Shown piece after piece: positions 51,750-62,098 of a stretch of DNA of 64,000 nt; positions within the stretch are counted from its first letter, which is position 1; every line of letters begins with the position of its first letter. The notes beneath the pieces are model-generated. The model did not search any database. It was not told where the DNA came from and worked only from the letters and a program-made list of their open reading frames with translations. Position numbers and translations under genes: made by a program. The stretch is taken from assembly GCF_004005495.1 (NCBI RefSeq), contig NZ_RZYA01000013.1:62001-126000 (forward strand), in the 5' to 3' direction. The stretch comes from Streptomyces antnestii (GTDB lineage: Bacteria; Actinomycetota; Actinomycetes; Streptomycetales; Streptomycetaceae).

Positions 51750-53333
51750 TCACCGCCCCCGCAGCTCCCCCTTCACCACCTTCCCGCTCGCGTTCCTTGG
51801 GAGTTCGCCGACGAATTCGATCGCCCTCGGGACCTTGTAGTTCGCCATTTCTCGGCGGGACCAGGCGATCAGGTCGTCGGACGTGGTCACCGAGCCGGAG
51901 CGGCGGACCACGTACGCCTTGCCCACCTCGCCGAGGCGGGGGTCCGGGATGCCGATGACCGCTACGTCGGCCACGTCGGGGTGGAGGCCGAGGAGTTGTT
52001 CTATCTCGGCCGGGTACGCGTTGAAGCCGCCGACGATGAACATGTCCTTGATGCGGTCCGTGATGCGGAGGTGGCCGGAGTCCGACATGACGCCGACGTC
52101 GCCGGTCCGCAGCCAGCCGTCGGGGGTCAGGACTTCCGCCGTTGCCTCCTCGTCCTCGAAGTAGCCGCTCATGACGTTGAATCCGCGGACCAGGACCTCG
52201 CCCGGCTCGCCGGGGGACGGGGAGTCCACGCGGACCTCCGTGCCCGGGATCGCGCGGCCCGAGGTCGAGGCGATGACGGATGCTTCGTCGCCTCGGCGGC
52301 ACATCGTCACGATGCCGCTCGCCTCCGAGAGGCCGTACGCCGTGAGGACCGTACCGACGCCGAGTTCGCCCCGCAGGCGTTCCACGAGGCGCAGGGGGAC
52401 CACGGCCGCGCCGGTCACGACGAGGCGCAGGGCCGAGAGGTCGTGGGCGTCGCGTTGGGGGTGGTCCAGGAGTGACTGGTGGAGGGTGGGCGGGCCGGGG
52501 AGGACGGAGATGCGTTCGGCGGCGATGTTGGCGAGGACCGTGTCCACGTTGAAGACGGGCTGCGGGACCATCGTGGCGCCGCGCATCAGGCAGGCGATGA
52601 TGCCGGCCTTGTAGCCGAAGGTGTGGAAGAACGGGTTGACGATGAGGTAGCGGTCGCCTTCGCGCAGGCCGGCGAGTTCGGCCCAGATCGCGTAGCCGCG
52701 CAGGGTCTGGGCGTGGGTGATGACGGCGCCCTTGGGGCGGCCCGTGGTGCCGGAGGTGAAGATGATGTCGGAGGGGGAAGTGGGGGCTATTGCCGTCGAG
52801 CGAGCCCGGACCGCCGAGCCCGGCACCCCCTCGCCGGCCGCCAGGAAGTCCTTCCAGGTCCGCCAGACGCGCCGCTCCTCGTCGTCGGGTGACGTGTCGG
52901 GGGCGGTGTCGGAGAGGACGACGACCTGTTCCAGGTCCGGGAGTTCGGCTTCCGCGCGGCGCAGCGATGCCACGTACGACGTGCCCAGGAACGTGCCCGT
53001 CACGAAGAGCAGCTTCGCTCGGGCGCGGGCCAGGACGTAGGCCGCTTCCGTGCCCTTGAAGCGGGTGTTGAGGGGTACGAGGACGGCGCCCGCGGTGACC
53101 GCGCCGAGCGCCGAGACGATCCAGTCGAGCGTGTTGGGGGCCCAGACCCCGACCCGGTCGCCGGGTTCGACCCCGCTCGCGATGCAGGCCGCGGCGGCCC
53201 GTTCGACGCGGTCGCCGAGTTCCTCGTACGAGATGCGCGTACGGCCCTCGACGACGGCCTCACGCTCCCCGTACCGTTCGGCTGCCGCACGCACCAGTTG
53301 GGGAACGGTGCCCCACTCCAGGTCCCCGCGCAT
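51750..53333 (-). CDS. Acyl-CoA synthetase, FadD3-like
   Basis: A 527-residue ligase forming acyl-CoA with ATP. Motifs: IIFTSGTTGRPKGAVITHAQ (A3, near residues 190-209), VNPFFHTFGYKAGIIACLMR (A4 region), AYGLSEASG (A5), GWLRTGDVG (A7), ITDRIKDMFIVGGFNAYPAE (A8), and the catalytic lysine in RNASGKVVKGEL (A10). The FHTFGYKAG stretch and length resemble actinobacterial FadD3, the CoA ligase for steroid C/D-ring propionates; this is a resemblance, not proof. ATG 53333. Two palindromes lie 34-77 bp upstream, shared with the divergent lipid-transfer gene. Confidence 0.92.
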   Translation of the reverse strand: MRGDLEWGTVPQLVRAAAERYGEREAVVEGRTRISYEELGDRVERAAAACIASGVEPGDRVGVWAPNTLDWIVSALGAVTAGAVLVPLNTRFKGTEAAYVLARARAKLLFVTGTFLGTSYVASLRRAEAELPDLEQVVVLSDTAPDTSPDDEERRVWRTWKDFLAAGEGVPGSAVRARSTAIAPTSPSDIIFTSGTTGRPKGAVITHAQTLRGYAIWAELAGLREGDRYLIVNPFFHTFGYKAGIIACLMRGATMVPQPVFNVDTVLANIAAERISVLPGPPTLHQSLLDHPQRDAHDLSALRLVVTGAAVVPLRLVERLRGELGVGTVLTAYGLSEASGIVTMCRRGDEASVIASTSGRAIPGTEVRVDSPSPGEPGEVLVRGFNVMSGYFEDEEATAEVLTPDGWLRTGDVGVMSDSGHLRITDRIKDMFIVGGFNAYPAEIEQLLGLHPDVADVAVIGIPDPRLGEVGKAYVVRRSGSVTTSDDLIAWSRREMANYKVPRAIEFVGELPRNASGKVVKGELRGR

Positions 53334-53366
53334 CGCACGACCTCCACATACGTAGCCGTACCCGTA

Positions 53367-53383
53367 GCTGACTATCCGTCAGA
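53367..53383. promoter_or_regulatory. Palindrome GCTGACT-ATC-CGTCAGA
   Basis: One mismatch in the left arm of the regulon motif, 34 bp before the acyl-CoA synthetase start at 53333. Confidence 0.7.
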
Positions 53384-53393
53384 TTAACGGTAG

Positions 53394-53410
53394 CCTGACG
53401 CGCTGTCAGC
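53394..53410. promoter_or_regulatory. Palindrome CCTGACG-CGC-TGTCAGC
   Basis: Second copy 27 bp from the first, one mismatch in the right arm, 48 bp before the lipid-transfer gene at 53458. The two sites probably serve the two divergent promoters. Confidence 0.7.
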
Positions 53411-53457
53411 AGACGGGACGATCGTGGTGGCATCACGACGCGCGGAGGTGGCTTGCG

Positions 53458-54606
53458 ATGGCGGGGCTCAAGGACGCGACGGCCATAGTGGGGATCGGGC
53501 AGACGGACTTCGGGAAACAACTGCCCGAGAATGAGAAGACGTTGGCGTGCCGGGCCATCCTCGCCGCGCTCGACGACGCCGGGATCGCGCCGTCCGAGGT
53601 CGACGCCTTCGCCTCGTACACGATGGAGGAGACCGACGAGGTCGAGGTCGCCAAGGCCGTCGGCGCGGGGGACGTGACCTTCTTCAGCAAGGTGGGGTAC
53701 GGGGGCGGCGGCTCGTGCGCGACCGTCGCGCATCTCGCCGCCGCCGTCGCGACCGGGCAGGCGAGCGTCGGCATCGCCTGGCGGTCGCGGAAACGCGGGT
53801 CCGGGCCACGGCCCTGGAAGAACACGGCGGTACAGCTGCCGACCCCCGCCCAGTGGACCCGCCCGTACGGGCTGCTGCGCCCCGCCGACGAGATCGCAAT
53901 GCTCGCGCGCCGCTACATGCACGAGTACGGGGCGACCAGGGACCACCTCTTCAACGTCGCCCTCGCCTGCCGCAACCGGGCCAACCAGAACCCGGCCGCG
54001 ATGATGTACGAGCGCCCGCTGACCCGCGACATGTATATGACGGCCCGCATGATCAGCGAGCCGCTGTGCCTCTTCGACAACTGCCTTGAGACGGACGGCG
54101 CGTTGGCGTGCGTCATCGTCTCCGCCGAGCGCGCCCGTGACTGCCGGCAGAAGCCCGTGTACGTGCACTCGGTGGCGCAGGGGCTGCCCGCGCAGCACCA
54201 CGGGATGGTCAACTACTGGAACGACGACCCGCTGACCGGCCCCGCCTGGACCGCCGCCCGGCACCTGTGGAAGCAGGCCGACTTCGGGCCGCAGGACGTG
54301 GACGTCGCCCAGATCTACGACGCGTTCACCCCGCTCATCCCGCTGTCCCTGGAGGGGTACGGGTTCTGCGGGCGCGGCGAGGGCGGCGCGTTCACGGAGG
54401 GCGGGGCCCTGGAGATCGGCGGCCGGCTGCCCCTGAACACCGGCGGCGGCGGCCTCAGCGAGGCCTACGTCCACGGCTTCAACCTGATCAACGAGGGTGT
54501 GAAACAACTGCGGGGCAACAGCACCGCACAGGTTCCGGGCGCGGGGACGTGCCTGGTCACGGCGGGCGAGGGTGTGCCCACGTCGGCCCTTCTCCTGAGG
54601 AGCTGA
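53458..54606 (+). CDS. Thiolase-like lipid-transfer protein (Ltp/aldolase family)
   Basis: A 382-residue thiolase-superfamily protein of the SCP2/Ltp group. IVGIGQTDFGKQLPENEKTL, YGGGGSCATVAHLAAAVATG, VDVAQIYDAFTPLIPLSLEG, YGFCGRGEGGAF and PLNTGGGGLSEAYVHGFNLI are signature segments; the final EGVKQLRG is near universal. In steroid and bile-acid degraders such proteins form a retro-aldolase with a DUF35 partner that removes a propionyl or acetyl unit from the CoA-linked side chain. The DUF35 gene follows immediately (3-bp gap), supporting that role. ATG 53458. Confidence 0.9.
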   Translation: MAGLKDATAIVGIGQTDFGKQLPENEKTLACRAILAALDDAGIAPSEVDAFASYTMEETDEVEVAKAVGAGDVTFFSKVGYGGGGSCATVAHLAAAVATGQASVGIAWRSRKRGSGPRPWKNTAVQLPTPAQWTRPYGLLRPADEIAMLARRYMHEYGATRDHLFNVALACRNRANQNPAAMMYERPLTRDMYMTARMISEPLCLFDNCLETDGALACVIVSAERARDCRQKPVYVHSVAQGLPAQHHGMVNYWNDDPLTGPAWTAARHLWKQADFGPQDVDVAQIYDAFTPLIPLSLEGYGFCGRGEGGAFTEGGALEIGGRLPLNTGGGGLSEAYVHGFNLINEGVKQLRGNSTAQVPGAGTCLVTAGEGVPTSALLLRS

Positions 54607-54609
54607 ACC

Positions 54610-55083
54610 ATGACGGAGACTCTTCCCGGCGCCGGGACCGACGCCCCCGCCCTTCTCCGGCCCGTCGTCGACGACGACGGCGCCCCCTTCTGGGACTACG
54701 CCGCCCGGTCCGAGCTGCGCGTGCAGGCCTGCGCCTCCCCCGCCTGCGGCGAGCTCCGGTTCCCGCCCCGGCCCTGCTGCCCGCACTGCGGTTCCTTCGA
54801 CAGCGAGTGGCGGCTGATGAGCGGGCGCGGGCGCATCTGGTCCTTCGTCGTCCCGCATCCGCCCCTGCTGCCCGCCTACGCGGCGCTCGCCGGGTACAAC
54901 GCGATCGTCGTCGAGCTGGCGGACGCGCCCCGCATCCGGCTCGTCGGCAACCTCGTCACCTCCGCCGACGCGCCCCTCGACTCCGTACCCCCCGAGCGGC
55001 TGCGGATCGGCGCCAAGGTGCAGGTCGTCTTCGCCGACGTCGACGGTGTGACGATGCCGCGCTGGGTTCTGGAGCGGCCGTGA
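54610..55083 (+). CDS. DUF35 OB-fold zinc-ribbon protein
   Basis: A 157-residue two-part protein: a rubredoxin-like zinc ribbon with cysteines 41, 46, 57 and 60 (CASPACGELRF, PCCPHCGSFD) and an OB fold (GRGRIWSFVVPHPPLLPAYA, RIRLVGNLVTSAD, KVQVVFADVDGVTMPRWV). DUF35 proteins bind thiolase-like or hydratase partners, for example in the Ltp2-ChsH2 aldolase complex. ATG 54610 follows TGAGGAGCTGAACC. Its stop overlaps the start of the hydratase gene, so the three genes form a tight operon. Confidence 0.92.
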   Translation: MTETLPGAGTDAPALLRPVVDDDGAPFWDYAARSELRVQACASPACGELRFPPRPCCPHCGSFDSEWRLMSGRGRIWSFVVPHPPLLPAYAALAGYNAIVVELADAPRIRLVGNLVTSADAPLDSVPPERLRIGAKVQVVFADVDGVTMPRWVLERP

Positions 55084-55853
55084 CGCTGCGGGTGGAGACG
55101 GACAAGCAGAGCGGCGTCGCCGTCGTCACGCTGGACCGGCCCGACCGGCACAACGCCATCGACCTGGCGACCGCCGGTGAACTCGCCGACGTCTGGCGGG
55201 AGTTCCGGTTCGACGACTCCGTGCGCGCCGTCGTCCTCACCGGGGCCGGCGAGCGGGCGTTCTGCACGGGCATCGACCGCGACGCCGAGGTGCCGCAGCC
55301 GCACTCCCCGTACAGCATCGACGACCCGCTCGTGGCGATCGGGCCCAGGGCGAACGACCTGTGGAAGCCCGTCATCGCCGCCGTCAACGGCATGGCGTGC
55401 GGCGGGGCCTTCTATCTGATCGGGGAGTCCGACTTCGTCGTCGCGGACGAGACGGCCACGTTCTTCGACCCGCACACGACGTACGGCATGGTCAGCGCCT
55501 ACGAGACGATGCTGCTCGCGCAGCGCATGCCCGTGGGTGAGGTGGCCCGGATGGCGCTCATGGGGAGCGCCGAACGGATCTCGGCGCGGCGCGCGTACGA
55601 GACCGGGCTCGTGTCCGAGGTGACGGGGCCGGGCGGGGCTCGGGCGGCGGCGGTGGCGTGCGCGGAGACGATCGCGTCGTATCCGACGGAGGCCGTGCAG
55701 GGCACGGTGCGGGCGGTGTGGGCCGCCAAGGAGGCGACCCGCACGCAGGCCCTCGCGCACGCCCCGCACCTGATCACCCTGGGCAACCTGCCGCCCGAGC
55801 GTCAGGCGGAACTGTTCACGGGGCGGCGGCCGGGCGGGTTCCGGGTGCGGTGA
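55080..55853 (+). CDS. Enoyl-CoA hydratase/isomerase (crotonase) family protein
   Basis: A 257-residue crotonase-fold protein, GTG 55080 (VTLRVETDKQSGVAVVTLDR) overlapping the upstream stop by 4 bp. The CoA/oxyanion motif is kept (ERAFCTGIDRDAE, NGMACGGAF). The two catalytic glutamates of enoyl-CoA hydratase (in GGGxEL and PExxLG) are not: the first segment reads GGAFYLIGESDF and the second FFDPHTTYGMVS. It may therefore be an isomerase, hydrolase or C-C lyase of the superfamily. Third gene of the Ltp-DUF35 operon. Confidence 0.9.
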   Translation: MTLRVETDKQSGVAVVTLDRPDRHNAIDLATAGELADVWREFRFDDSVRAVVLTGAGERAFCTGIDRDAEVPQPHSPYSIDDPLVAIGPRANDLWKPVIAAVNGMACGGAFYLIGESDFVVADETATFFDPHTTYGMVSAYETMLLAQRMPVGEVARMALMGSAERISARRAYETGLVSEVTGPGGARAAAVACAETIASYPTEAVQGTVRAVWAAKEATRTQALAHAPHLITLGNLPPERQAELFTGRRPGGFRVR

Positions 55854-55871
55854 CGAAAGGACGAGAAGGGG

Positions 55872-56465
55872 TCAGACCGTGGTCGCCAAAGGGTTGGCGC
55901 ACCGGTACACCTTCGCCGCCTGGCGCGGCATCGTCATCCTCAGCGTGAGGGTCTCGGTCTCGCCCTCGTCGAGGGTCACGGACTTGCTGACGTTCTCGAC
56001 GAGCCTGCCGCCGCCGTCCAGCAGGTCGACCCCGACGGAGAAGTCGTTCGTGCCCGGCGCCTGGGACGTGACGCGTACGGTCACGGTCGAGTCGGCCTTG
56101 CCGGCGGCGCGGCGCTTACCGGCCTTGCGGCCGGGGCCCGCGCAGTCCACGATCACCACGTCGGCGTCGCCTGTGACGGAGTCGGTGGCGGTGTCGCTGC
56201 CACCGGACGACCCGTAAGAGTCGTCGTCGTACGAGTCGTCGCCGTAGTCACTGTGGTGCGAACCGGTGTAGCCGCCGCCGTGGTTCTGCTTCGAGCTGGA
56301 GCAGCCGCCGCCCCCGCTGCTGCTGTGGCTGCCGCCGCTCCAGCTGCTGCCGCTCCCGCCCCTGCTCTTGCCGGACCCGCCGTGGCCGCGGCCCGTCGAG
56401 AACCCGGTCAGTGCGAGTACGACCACTGTCGCCAGTGCCGTGAGCTTCAGCCCGCGTCGCAGCAT
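55872..56465 (-). CDS. Secreted Ser/Gly-rich protein
   Basis: A 197-residue exported protein. Signal peptide MLRRGLKLTALATVVVLALT, then ~80 residues of Gly/Ser/His/Asp low complexity (GGSHSSSGGGGCSSSKQNHG, DDSYDDDSYGSSGG), then a compact beta domain with two cysteines (VVIVDCAGPGRK, KVYRCANPL) and strands TVTVRVTSQAPGTNDFSVGV. ATG 56465. Not recognised; the C-terminal part looks like a small Ig-like fold. Convergent with the hydratase operon, 19 bp apart. Confidence 0.75.
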   Translation of the reverse strand: MLRRGLKLTALATVVVLALTGFSTGRGHGGSGKSRGGSGSSWSGGSHSSSGGGGCSSSKQNHGGGYTGSHHSDYGDDSYDDDSYGSSGGSDTATDSVTGDADVVIVDCAGPGRKAGKRRAAGKADSTVTVRVTSQAPGTNDFSVGVDLLDGGGRLVENVSKSVTLDEGETETLTLRMTMPRQAAKVYRCANPLATTV

Positions 56466-56611
56466 CCTTCGACTCCCCCGAAAATGTGGTGATCAGTTGT
56501 GTGCCGTGCGGCAGCCCGAAACCGTAGCAGCGCCGCATGGCGACGGGGGTCCTCGGGGCGTAGCGTCGGAACCGAGAGCCGAACCGGACCGCACCCTCAG
56601 GGAGGCTGCGC

Positions 56612-57184
56612 ATGGTCCGCAACGTCCTTGGGTCGATCCTCGCTGTCCTCGGAGCGACGGCCGCCGTTTCCAGCCCCTTCCGTGCGTGGTACGACGGCCG
56701 TCACGGGCGCTACTACCGCCTCGGTGACCTGTTCTCGGGTGCCGGTGTGACGGACGCGCGCGCGGGGCTGTTCGGTTCCCTCTTCCTCCCGTTCGCCGTG
56801 GCCGCCGTCCTGACGCTGGTCGGGATCATCCTGCGGTCGCGGCTGCTCGTCGCGGGCGCGGGGGTGCTGGTGCTCGCGTTCACCGTGCTGTGGATGGTGC
56901 GGGTGGGACAGGCCGAGGGGCAGCTGGTGATCGGCGGTGACGGGGCTGGGCTCGGGGCGGGGACGGCGACCGCGCTCGTCGGCGGTGTGCTGCTGCTGAT
57001 CGCGGCGGCGGTGATGAGCGGCCGGCCCCGGCCCGTGGCCCCGCGCCACGATCACCCCGACCACGAGCCCCCGCACGGCCCGCTCACCCTGGAGGGCCCG
57101 ATGCAGCCGTACGCCGACCAGCCCCCGTACCCGGAACCGCCGTACGAGGAGCCGCCCGAGGGACCGCCGCCGCACCGGGCCTGA
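56612..57184 (+). CDS. Four-helix membrane protein with Pro-rich tail
   Basis: A 190-residue membrane protein starting MVRNVLGSILAVLGATAAVS at ATG 56612. Helices are near 4-21, 56-76, 80-100 and 115-135; the cytoplasmic tail (about 140-190) is Pro/His/Tyr-rich (PPYPEPPYEEPPEGPPPHRA). The loop SPFRAWYDGRHGRYYRLGDL is a conserved feature of many Streptomyces homologues, from memory. Function unknown. Its stop lies 7 bp from the stop of the convergent afsK gene. Confidence 0.8.
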   Translation: MVRNVLGSILAVLGATAAVSSPFRAWYDGRHGRYYRLGDLFSGAGVTDARAGLFGSLFLPFAVAAVLTLVGIILRSRLLVAGAGVLVLAFTVLWMVRVGQAEGQLVIGGDGAGLGAGTATALVGGVLLLIAAAVMSGRPRPVAPRHDHPDHEPPHGPLTLEGPMQPYADQPPYPEPPYEEPPEGPPPHRA

Positions 57185-57190
57185 AACCCT

Positions 57191-59590
<2,400 letters not shown>

Positions 59591-59752
59591 TTGCCTGCCA
59601 CCTCCCCGTACGGGACCGGGTGCTTGGTCACAGTCCCCGGCCAGCGTCTCACCACCGAAGCCCTACGGCGGCACGCACCCCGATTCTTCCTGTACGAGGC
59701 TCCGGTTGCGAACCCGGGGGCAAATCGGGGTGTCACGGGAGGGGTGCCGTAT

Positions 59753-59820
59753 TTCGGTCCGTGATTCGGTCCGTATCTCGGGTCCGTAGTACGGGTCCGT
59801 AGTACGGGTCCGTATACGGG
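59753..59820. repeat. 12-13 bp tandem repeats CGGGTCCGTAGTA
   Basis: Two diverged 12-bp units (CGGTCCGTGATT, CGGTCCGTATCT) are followed by two perfect 13-bp units at 59779 and 59792 and a partial third at 59805. They lie in the 256-bp gap between the VOC gene stop and the afsK start, where the afsK promoter should be. Confidence 0.8.
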
Positions 59821-59846
59821 TGGCGAGCTCGGGCCGTGTGACCCGT

Positions 59847-60533
59847 TCAGCCCTGGACGACGGCGAAGGCCGCGCCCTGGTCGTCGGTGAGGTGCGCCAC
59901 GCGTCCGTGCGGGGTGCCGAAGGGAGGCTTGCGGACGTGTCCGCCGAGGCGGGTGGCGGTGCTGGCGGCGGCCTCGCAGTCGGTGACGCCGAAGTGGGGG
60001 AGGAAGCGGGCGGGTGCGCCGTCGGCGGCGGCAGAGATGCCGAAGCGGGCGGCTGCGGGGCCGAGGACCGACGCGTAGAAGGGGGTGACGGCCGCCTTGT
60101 CGCGCGCGTGGAGTTCGGCCCGGTGGAACGTCGCGGGTTCGCCCTGTGCCTCGAAGCCGGTGAGGGTGCCGGCCTGCCAGAGGCCGAAGACGGTTCCTTC
60201 GGGGTCGGCGGCGAGGGCGAGGGTGCCGAAGGGGCCGATGGAGAGGGGTTCGACGACGAGGTGTCCGCCGGCGTCGCAGGCGGCGCGGGCGAGGGCTTCG
60301 GCGTCGCGGGCGGCGAAGTGGACGGTCCAGCCGGTGGGCGGAGAGCCCTCGCGGCCGGGGGCGAGAGCCGCCACGTTCCTGCCGTCGCTGTAGGCGTGGG
60401 TGTAGTAGCCGTACTCGGCGCCCGCGCCCTCGTCGAAGGTCCAGCCGAAGAGGTCGCCGTAGAAGCGCTTGCCCGCCTCCACGTCGGGAAGCGTGGCGTC
60501 GGCCCAGCAGGGGGCGCCCTCGGCGAACTCCAT
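59847..60533 (-). CDS. VOC-superfamily protein (CFP30B-like), possible KbpA
   Basis: A 228-residue protein with two vicinal-oxygen-chelate modules (about 1-112 and 120-228): FAEGAPCWADATLPDVEAGK, RFYGDLFGWTFDEGAGAEYG, GPFGTLALAADPEGTVFGLW, and GISAAADGAPARFLPHFGVT. ATG 60533 follows AGGAAGG; GTG 60569 is an upstream alternative. Its place directly beside afsK recalls KbpA, the AfsK-binding inhibitor of S. coelicolor, which as I remember is encoded next to afsK; I cannot confirm sequence identity. Otherwise it belongs to a family annotated as hydroxylase or glyoxalase-like. Confidence 0.85.
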   Translation of the reverse strand: MEFAEGAPCWADATLPDVEAGKRFYGDLFGWTFDEGAGAEYGYYTHAYSDGRNVAALAPGREGSPPTGWTVHFAARDAEALARAACDAGGHLVVEPLSIGPFGTLALAADPEGTVFGLWQAGTLTGFEAQGEPATFHRAELHARDKAAVTPFYASVLGPAAARFGISAAADGAPARFLPHFGVTDCEAAASTATRLGGHVRKPPFGTPHGRVAHLTDDQGAAFAVVQG

Positions 60534-60627
60534 CGGCGTGCGTCCTTCCTGGTTCACTGACGGGGACACCCGCAGAGTGCCGCGTCCGCGGGCCCGCGGC
60601 ACGGCCGATTCGAACACTTGGCCAATT

Positions 60628-60648
60628 TTATCCACCGGGTTTTCCACA
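60628..60648. promoter_or_regulatory. Two DnaA-box-like sequences
   Basis: TTATCCACC (60628-60636) and TTTTCCACA (60640-60648), 12 bp apart in the same orientation, each match the DnaA box TTATCCACA at 8 of 9 positions. They lie in the divergent promoter region between the VOC and TetR genes, inside an AT-rich patch. Confidence 0.45.
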
Positions 60649-60784
60649 GGCTGTTGATAACGGGTGCGGCACCCCCCGCCCCGACGTGCGCGAAGCCCAC
60701 GGGCACCCCCTCACCAACCCGTGTGCCGGAGCCCCCAACCCCATTTGCAGTCGGCCGAATCGCGCTCCGATCACCCCTCGGTAA

Positions 60785-60801
60785 GCTGACGGCATGACAG
60801 G
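60785..60801. promoter_or_regulatory. Degenerate regulon palindrome over the TetR start codon
   Basis: CTGACG-GCA-TGACAG (60786-60800) matches the consensus arms at 10 of 12 positions and covers the ATG at 60794. It would allow autorepression. Confidence 0.45.
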
Positions 60802-61441
60802 ACAAGTACGTACCGTCGACGGCCGCGTGGCCGGACGGCGTGGTCAGGCGACGCGTCAGAAGCTCCTTGAGTGCCTCGGCGAGATGCTCAGCTCCTCGCC
60901 CTACCGGGACGTCAAAGTCATTGATGTCGCGCGGAAGGCGGGCACCTCACCGGCGACCTTCTACCAGTACTTCCCGGACGTCGAGGGCGCCGTCCTGGAG
61001 ATCGCCGAGCAAATGGCCGCGGAGGGCGCCGGGTTGACCCAGCTGCTCGAAGGCCGCTCATGGGTCGGCAAGGCCGGCTGGCAGACCGCGCAGGAACTCG
61101 TCGACGGCTTCCTCGAGTTCTGGCGCAAGAACGACGCGATCCTGCGCGTCGTCGACCTCGGCGCGGCCGAGGGCGACAAGCGGTTCTACAAGATCCGCAT
61201 GAAGATCCTGAACTCCGTGAACAACTCCCTTACGGACACGGTCAAGGAGCTCCAGGCCAAGGGCAAGGTCGACAAGGACGTGAGCCCCGCCGCGATGGCC
61301 GGATCGCTCGTCGCGATGCTCGCGGCGGTGGCCTCGCACCAGAAGGGCTTCCAGACCTGGGGCGTCAAGCAGGCCGAACTCAAGCCCAATCTGGCCCTGT
61401 TGGTGCACCTGGGCGTCACCGGCAAGAAGCCGACGAAGTAG
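60794..61441 (+). CDS. TetR-family transcriptional regulator
   Basis: A 215-residue regulator. The HTH (about residues 20-65) reads RQKLLECLGEMLSSSPYRDV, KVIDVARKAGTSPATFYQYF and PDVEGAVLEIAEQM. The C-terminal ligand domain is all-helical (QELVDGFLEFWRKNDAILRV, AAMAGSLVAMLAAVASHQKG). ATG 60794 overlaps a degenerate copy of the palindrome that marks the catabolic operons, so it is the best local candidate for the regulon repressor, perhaps released by an acyl-CoA. In S. coelicolor a TetR gene also lies beside the afsK neighbour, from memory. A strong terminator follows. Confidence 0.92.
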   Translation: MTGQVRTVDGRVAGRRGQATRQKLLECLGEMLSSSPYRDVKVIDVARKAGTSPATFYQYFPDVEGAVLEIAEQMAAEGAGLTQLLEGRSWVGKAGWQTAQELVDGFLEFWRKNDAILRVVDLGAAEGDKRFYKIRMKILNSVNNSLTDTVKELQAKGKVDKDVSPAAMAGSLVAMLAAVASHQKGFQTWGVKQAELKPNLALLVHLGVTGKKPTK

Positions 61442-61507
61442 CCTCCGGGCCTCCCTCAAGGGGGAGCCCTGTGCGGGGAGCCCTCGGGGCTCTCGTTCCT
61501 GTCGAGC

Positions 61508-61540
61508 AGCGGCGGTTCGCGTCTCACGTGAACCGCCGCT
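61508..61540. terminator. Bidirectional terminator hairpin
   Basis: AGCGGCGGTTCGCGT (61508-61522) pairs with 61526-61540 over 15 bp with one G-U pair and a CTC loop, between the TetR gene and the convergent F420-type gene. Confidence 0.85.
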
Positions 61541-61621
61541 GTTGCAGTTGCGGCCAGGGTCAGAGCCAGAGCCGGTGTGCCAGGGCCGGTGCACCAGGGC
61601 CAGTGTGCTGGCGGCGGTGTG

Positions 61622-62098
61622 CTAGCGCCGCGCCAGCCTGAACAGCCTGATCTCGCGCTCCACCCTCGCCTGGTACGTCGCGTACGGCGGCCAGAACTTC
61701 AGGGCCGCCGCCCACGCCTCCTCCCGTTCGGCGGAGTCGAGCAGCCGGGCGGTCACCGGGACGTCCTCGCCCTTCCAGTTGATGTCGGCGTCCGGATGGG
61801 CCAGCAGGTTCGCCGTCCAGGCGGGATGTCCCGGGCGCCCGAAGTTGGACCCGATCAGGAGCCAGGTGCCGGCCTCCTCCTCCGGCATGCACGCGAGCGG
61901 CGTACGCCGTGGCAGTCCGGTCTTGGCGCCGCGCGCGGTCAGGATGAGCCCCGGCAGCATCTGGGCGCTGACCAGCACCTTTCCTCGCGTGAGCCGGTGC
62001 ACGGCGCGGTCCATCGCGGGGATGAAGTGGGGCGCGACGCGGGCGAAGGCACGGGTCGACGAGACTTTCTGGATGAGCTTGATTCCGGGTGGCGCCAT
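61622..62098 (-). CDS. Deazaflavin-dependent nitroreductase-family protein (Ddn-like)
   Basis: A 158-residue split-barrel protein of the F420H2-dependent quinone reductase / Ddn family. TRGKVLVSAQMLPGLILTAR and GAKTGLPRRTPLACMPEEEA contain the conserved TxGxKTGxxRxxPL-type F420 phosphate site, and NFGRPGHPAWTANLLAHPDA with DVPVTARLL is typical. It should use F420, whose chromophore synthase fbiC is also in this window. The ATG overlaps the acyl-CoA dehydrogenase stop as TGATG, giving tight coupling. Substrate unknown. Confidence 0.92.
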   Translation of the reverse strand: MAPPGIKLIQKVSSTRAFARVAPHFIPAMDRAVHRLTRGKVLVSAQMLPGLILTARGAKTGLPRRTPLACMPEEEAGTWLLIGSNFGRPGHPAWTANLLAHPDADINWKGEDVPVTARLLDSAEREEAWAAALKFWPPYATYQARVEREIRLFRLARR

